Assembly: GCA_023265355.1 (NCBI GenBank)
Contig: JAHFTZ010000126.1
Span: 1-6,913, forward strand
Length of the DNA stretch: 6,913 bases
Source of the DNA: Terriglobus sp.
GTDB taxonomy: Bacteria > Acidobacteriota > Terriglobia > Terriglobales > Acidobacteriaceae
Reading direction: 5' to 3'
How positions within the stretch are numbered: position 1 is the first letter of the stretch; each line of letters starts with the position of its first letter. Shown piece after piece: positions 5,945-6,913 of this stretch. The notes under the pieces are model-generated. The model had not been told where the DNA came from. It was given only the letters and a program-made list of their open reading frames with translations, and made no database searches. The translations under genes were made by a program, and so were the position numbers.

Positions 5945-6667
5945 ATGAGCATAACTGATTCCGTGATTCAAATCGAGGGCATGACGAAGGTCTTCTATAC
6001 GGACGAGATTGAGACACACGCACTCTCTGGCATTCACCTTAACATTGCACGCGGCGAATACGTTGCCATGTCCGGACCGTCGGGCTGTGGCAAATCGACG
6101 CTGCTCTCGATCATTGGTCTTCTCGATACACCGACCGCTGGACGGTACACGCTGAACGGCAAGGAAGTAGCGAATCTTAACTTCGCCGACCGCTCGCGCA
6201 TCCGTAACCAGGAGATTGGCTTCATCTTTCAGAGCTTCAACCTGATCGGTGATCTCTCTGTTGCGGAAAACGTCGAGCTTCCTTTGACCTATCGCGCGGG
6301 AATGCCTGCGACGGAGCGCAAGCGTCGGGTGCAAGAGGCACTGGAGCGCGTGAATATGGCGCATCGCATGCGCCACTTCCCGGCGCAACTCTCCGGTGGT
6401 CAACAGCAGCGTGTGGCTGTGGCCCGTGCTCTTGCCGGATCGCCTTCGATCCTGCTGGCGGATGAACCGACCGGTAACCTCGACTCCAAGAACGGCGAAG
6501 CCGTGATGACGCTGCTTGCCGAGCTGCACGCCGAGGGCGCAACGATCTGCATGGTGACGCACGATCCGCGCTTTGCGGCACACGCAGAACGGCAGGTTCA
6601 TCTCTTCGATGGCAAGGTCGTCGCAGAGGGCGAGCTGAACCGGTTGCTGGCTGAGGTACAGGCATGA
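5945..6667 (+). CDS. ABC transporter ATPase, MacB/LolD type
   Basis: A complete 240-residue ATP-binding subunit that sits on the cytoplasmic side of the membrane and drives the permease. All catalytic motifs are present: Walker [10 protein letters not shown] (44-52), Q-loop FQSFNL (Q96), signature LSGGQQQR (149-156), Walker B ILLADE (169-174), D-loop NLDS (178-181) and switch histidine H206 in VTHD. The sequence around the Q-loop ([25 protein letters not shown]) and [10 protein letters not shown] are typical of the MacB/LolD/FtsE group, which powers mechanotransmission-type export rather than classical channel transport. The gene starts 10 bases after the adaptor stop, with AAGGAGA (5933-5939) at good distance, and its last four bases overlap the permease start (ATGA). 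It is a stand-alone ATPase, unlike E. coli MacB where ATPase and permease are fused. Substrate unknown. Confidence 0.95.
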   Translation: MSITDSVIQIEGMTKVFYTDEIETHALSGIHLNIARGEYVAMSGPSGCGKSTLLSIIGLLDTPTAGRYTLNGKEVANLNFADRSRIRNQEIGFIFQSFNLIGDLSVAENVELPLTYRAGMPATERKRRVQEALERVNMAHRMRHFPAQLSGGQQQRVAVARALAGSPSILLADEPTGNLDSKNGEAVMTLLAELHAEGATICMVTHDPRFAAHAERQVHLFDGKVVAEGELNRLLAEVQA

Positions 6668-6913
6668 TCTCGACCCTGATTGCGGACGTTCGCTACGCAC
6701 TGCGCCAGTTGCGCAAGTCTCCGGGCTTTACGATTACGGCGGTGCTGACGCTTGCGCTCGGCATCGGCGCGAACTCCGCAATCCTGACGGTCGTGGATGC
6801 CGTGCTGCTGAAAAATCTTCCAGTGAGCGATCCCAAATCGCTTGTGCGCCTGGGGGACACTGACGACTGCTGCGTCAACGGCGGAATCATTGGAGACGGC
6901 GACAACTCGATCT
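6664..6913 (+). CDS. MacB/ADOP-type permease, N-terminal 83 residues only
   Basis: The frame opens at the ATG at 6664, overlapping the ATPase stop by four bases (translational coupling), and runs off the right edge. It begins [20 protein letters not shown], then a transmembrane helix (about 22-44) with the family motif LALGIGAN (30-37) and [10 protein letters not shown], then the start of a periplasmic domain with [11 protein letters not shown] (64-74). The same elements occur in the 887-residue permease on the other strand after residue 80, so the two are homologous, but this one lacks the 80-residue DLDAE extension. As the third gene of the operon it should be the membrane partner of the ATPase. 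Whether it is a full duplicated permease of about 800 residues or a single MacB-size unit of about 400 cannot be seen here. The paired cysteines C69 and C70 are notable but I recall a similar DDCC in relatives. Confidence 0.88.
   Translation, partial: MISTLIADVRYALRQLRKSPGFTITAVLTLALGIGANSAILTVVDAVLLKNLPVSDPKSLVRLGDTDDCCVNGGIIGDGDNSI

Noticed and set aside
5879..6700. A 273-codon minus-strand frame opposite the ATPase gene.
   Set aside because: Long shadow frame in GC-rich coding DNA; the plus-strand frame has every ABC ATPase motif and good operon signals.
6855..6888. Paired cysteines ([11 protein letters not shown]) in the second permease as a novel metal or disulfide site.
   Set aside because: I recall a similar DDCC stretch in other acidobacterial MacB-type permeases at this position, so it seems a family trait; the rest of the domain is beyond the window.

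Overview
The window looks like chromosomal DNA from an acidobacterium (Acidobacteriota, probably class Terriglobia). This is inferred from gene families, not from a marker gene. The strongest sign is a PadR-type repressor directly upstream of an 887-residue FtsX/MacB-type permease with an extra N-terminal domain. That pair (the acidobacterial PadR regulator plus the 'acidobacterial duplicated orphan permease', ADOP) is typical of the phylum. No tRNA, rRNA, CRISPR array, transposase or phage gene was seen.

Layout, left to right. (1) Positions 1-1145, minus strand: a purine permease of the AzgA branch of the NCS2 family. Its C-terminus is cut off by the window edge and it apparently starts at TTG. 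(2) Positions 1146-1414: a 269-base gap that holds the 5' leader of that gene, an imperfect inverted-repeat (REP-like) element with a hairpin at its centre, and the 3' end of the next unit. (3) Positions 1415-4432, minus strand: a two-gene operon, padR-type repressor then ADOP permease, with 3 bases between them. (4) Positions 4433-4674: a 242-base divergent regulatory region. Next to the repressor lie two copies of the palindrome TGTGGT-N3-ACCACA. On the other side are an 18-base palindrome (GTGTCC-N6-GGACAC) and a sigma-54-like -24/-12 promoter. (5) Positions 4675 to the right edge, plus strand: an operon for a membrane-fusion adaptor, a MacB/LolD-type ABC ATPase and the start of a second MacB/ADOP-type permease, joined by a 10-base gap and then a 4-base ATGA overlap.

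How the genes may work together. The plus-strand operon encodes the inner-membrane and periplasmic parts of a tripartite MacAB-like efflux or lipid/peptide export machine; no outer-membrane channel is in the window. The minus-strand operon encodes a second large permease without an ATPase of its own, under a local PadR repressor. The shared region suggests two separate controls: PadR repression leftwards, and activator-dependent sigma-54 transcription rightwards. The ATPase could also power the ADOP permease, but that is only a hypothesis. The purine permease appears unrelated.

I do not see a clearly new biological system. The most interesting part is the regulatory architecture between 4433 and 4675, including a sigma-54 promoter so close to the adaptor ATG that the mRNA would have almost no leader.
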